This document shows, one piece after another, positions 61,101-64,000 of a DNA stretch of 64,000 nucleotides (its first letter is position 1; each line of letters begins with the position of its first letter). The notes under the pieces are model-generated. The model saw only the letters and a list, made by a program, of their open reading frames with translations, had not been told where the DNA came from and did not search any database. Origin of the DNA: Archilochus colubris. Lineage: Eukaryota; Chordata; Aves; Apodiformes; Trochilidae. Location of the stretch: contig CM041083.1 in the NCBI GenBank assembly GCA_023079485.1, forward strand, positions 60,413,847-60,477,846, written 5' to 3'. The translations under genes were made by a program, and so were the position numbers.

Positions 61101-62339
61101 ACATATGATGATTTCAAGGAACTCTTAAAACAAGAACTTAGTGGGAGCAGGAGAGGTTGTCAGTTACAACATCATCCATAGACATAAACTCCAGATAATG
61201 TTTAACAGCACACTTCAGGTTGGTATAACCTGAATTATCCTATGGAAGTTACTGTTTCTCTGCAAATGCATTGTATCTGGGTTCTTGCACACCTGCAGCT
61301 AAAGTTCTGACTGCTGAAATCCTTCTGCTTACTTGTCTTTGTTTCAGTTGACTGACATTGGCAGCTCTCTAGCAATGGAAAGGTGCACAGTGCAACTGGT
61401 ACCATCATAGAAAGGAACTCAGACACTTTTGCAAGAAAATGAGAAATGAATGAGTACACCCATCAATGCTTTCAGGGGTTAACTCTATGATATCCCTAGG
61501 ACCAGGCATGGAGTGGGGTGGGACAGATTATTCTAATTGAAGCTGGTGGGGAAGAACATTTAATATTCAAATTCCATGCTCAGTTTTACTCCATTCATTG
61601 CAGCTGTGGTTGGACATTTCCTCCTGGTGAATATAGCTGGACTCAAACTATATAAACACTCTGTCAACCTAAAAGAGTAACTTGGTTTTGGCCATGTTTG
61701 AAAGGCTTTAATGTATAGCCAGGAGGGGAGGTTTCTGGACACAGAAATCCTTGGGCTGTAGCTTTCTGTGAATTAAACCTGCTGAAAAAGAGGAGACTGA
61801 TACATGTTCTGCTGTTTGTTAAGAACCATATTCCTCTGTCACCAAGACTGTGGTGACTGAAATCCTGAATTACCAATGACTGCCCAACACTACCAGAGGT
61901 TGGGGTGCCAGCCTACACGCTCCATAGTAACACCACCTGGAAGGATGCTGAGAGAAGACTGGCACTAGAGCTGCTACTGTCCTTCATGAAATTTTATTCA
62001 AACAAGAGATCCTACAAGTAGCATCAGCAACTCCAAGGCTGCCCCACAGTCCTGCTGTCCTGCAAACTCAACATTGAGTAGGTACCTTGACACTTCCTAA
62101 GTGTTCTGACGATGAAAAGTTGAGGCTTTGCACATAAACTTAGAAGCACACAAATACACATACCAGCTTAACCTGCAGAATCATGAGACACATTAATGCA
62201 TCACCAGAGAAGGTGCATAGCTGGATGATTAGAATCTCTTTAATTTTCAGGGTAGATATCTGAATAAAAACCAGCAAATATTGTACTTTTCTTAAAGACC
62301 AGGATGAGGTTAGGATACTAGCAATTAAAAAAAAAATCT
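58106..62339. other. Presumed intron, no features recognised
   Basis: AT-rich non-coding DNA. No exon, RNA gene or repeat family was recognised. Confidence 0.45.
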
Positions 62340-62341
62340 TT

Positions 62342-62400
62342 TTAGAATCAGAGAATTATTGCTGTTGGAAGGGACCCATGGCCATCATCTTGTCTACTCA
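62342..62400 (-). mobile_element. CR1 LINE terminal fragment, about 60 bp
   Basis: The block AGAATCAGAGAATTATTG then TTGGAAGGGACC is the complement of a CR1 3' tip. Only the last part of the 3' UTR remains. Confidence 0.6.
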
Positions 62401-64000
62401 ATCAAGTAGGGTCACGTAGAGACAGTTAAATGACTCCTTTATTTTTTTTTTTAAGATTTTGGGTTCAATTTGCAGTAGGTGACCCTCTGAGTGCTTAACT
62501 GAATTTAGATAAGCATCCAAGAGTCTGGAATTCTGCCTGAAGTGAAATTGGCTTTCTCTGAACCTTGATAAAGAAACCCTAAGAAAAATCTCATGAAAAT
62601 CACTTTTGTTGTCATAATGAAGTAGAATGCAATATAAATTCATTTGCCAAATAGCTCTTTATCAGAAATTGAATTGTTGTTGGACTCATTGCTTGAAATT
62701 TTATCAAAAAATATCAGAAACATCTTTCCTTGATGTTTCTGAGAATTCCTTTTACTTCTGTTCTTTGAACTAATTTGATGAGATCAGTCTTTATTTTACT
62801 CTGTTGGTATTTTCAAGTCTGAATAAATAACAAAAGGATAAATGTGCACATGAACCACATCTGTTCATAATTGAAAATTAATTTAGTTTGAGTTTTAGGT
62901 TAATATTAAGGTCATTCTTTGTTTTAGGTATACTGTTTATTTCCACTGTTCAAACACCAATACCAATACTTCAGCCAAAACCTAATCTGAATGTGAGATT
63001 TTCCCTCAACAATAACTTCTCTGCCAGCTTATGGATTGAGAAGGAGCTCCAGTTCATTAGCATTGCCCTGCATTCACAGCCACAACTTTCTTCCAATTTC
63101 ACTTACTTTCAGGTGACACAGTTCTTGGCCAAACAATGATTCTAATAGAAAGATTAATCTAAGTCTCCAAGGTATATAGACAATACTCTTGCTCCAAAGG
63201 TAAAACAGGGCATAAGAAATGCATAAGAACTGACACCTTCTAGTAACTGCATGATTGTTTTGCCAGTGTTATGAACTTTTCAGGATCTAATGGAAGGGAA
63301 CAAGGTGAGGAGGTGCAGGATGACTGGAGATGATTTTAAATACATCAAAAGCCTGGAGAATGTAGAGTTTTCAACACACTCCTTGTCTGAACTGATGTCA
63401 GCACTTTTTAAATCTCTTTCAGGACAAAACAGATTTCTTCCTCACTTTGGGATCAGAGACTTAGGAGGAACAAGATGTGTTCTTTTAAAATTTTCAAGGT
63501 AAAATCACCAGATCAGATAAATCAGTATAAGTCCACGTGGCTTTGATTCAATTATACCAGTGCACAAGCATCTTGCCCTTGAATATTTGAAGAAGGAAAA
63601 TCTTAAATCTCAATGACTTTATCAACTAGATAGATAGGACAGTAGAAAGGAAATACCACTGTCTGTAATAAAACCTTCTTATTGCAAGCAACTAATTAAA
63701 GGACAAAGTAATAGAGAGCTACATTTTCTTTTTAACCAAGGAATCTCTGCAGCAGAGTTGTGGAAGACATCAGGGACATGGCTGCAGCATACTAATTTAC
63801 ACGGTCAGTCACAGACAAGGAGTATTTTAGGATACCTCATATGCTTGGTGTCCCCTAAAAGACTTTCCATGTCTGGGAGGCCAGTATAAGAAAGATTTGT
63901 TGCCTGTGCTTCCTCCTTGAAGTGGAGGAGGAAAGTGACAGATGGAAACTCGAGTTGCAGTTAATTTACACAGAGGAATTCCCTTTGGGTTTAAGCATCA
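62401..64000. other. Presumed intron, no features recognised
   Basis: AT-rich non-coding DNA to the window end. No exon or repeat family was recognised. Confidence 0.45.

Noticed and set aside
13310..64000. The microRNA mir-490, which lies in a CHRM2 intron in mammals.
   Set aside because: I looked by eye on the minus strand for the mature 3p sequence and did not find it. It is probably further upstream, beyond the window.

Overview
The window looks like AT-rich chromosomal DNA from a bird. Several CR1 LINE fragments end in the ATTCTATG-type octamer repeats typical of avian CR1. There is also an avian-style decayed endogenous retrovirus and one intact vertebrate gene. There are no operons, CRISPR arrays or bacterial signals. 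The species cannot be fixed from the sequence alone.

The only intact protein-coding gene is CHRM2, the muscarinic acetylcholine receptor M2. Its complete 466-codon frame lies on the minus strand at 11870-13270 in a single exon, with a clear splice acceptor 39 nt before the ATG. The exon is therefore the last one of the gene. Sequence to the left (below 11870) is 3' UTR and then downstream intergenic DNA. Sequence to the right (above 13309) is most likely 5' intron, possibly with non-coding 5' UTR exons that cannot be recognised by eye.

Mobile DNA makes up most of what else can be named. CR1 fragments lie at about 17.1, 19.4-20.9 (two tandem copies of different subfamilies, one with 291 codons of reverse transcriptase still open), 34.7, 39.9, 44.6, 49.6-50.6, 57.7 and 62.3 kb. 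A heavily decayed endogenous retrovirus, with gag-like, reverse transcriptase and RNase H traces in order, lies at about 43.6-47.1 kb. Simple repeats include a (GGAAT)n block, a (TA)n block and several long A or T runs.

The most unusual object is a 506-bp element at 2312-2817. It is almost one perfect hairpin: two 222-bp inverted arms (216 of 222 matching) around a 62-bp loop. It begins TG, ends CA, and is flanked by a 6-bp direct repeat, AGAGCC. Each arm carries CCAAT/TATA-like boxes pointing inward, and the loop with the arm tips reads as a 76-nt tRNA-like unit with Pol III A- and B-box-like motifs on the minus strand. It may be an aberrantly integrated inverted-LTR retroviral DNA or a new foldback retroelement. 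A second unexplained signal is a 75-codon open frame at 25562-25789 (minus), preceded by a splice-acceptor-like tract and followed by AATAAA and an A-run, which could be a last exon or the 3' end of a processed retrocopy.
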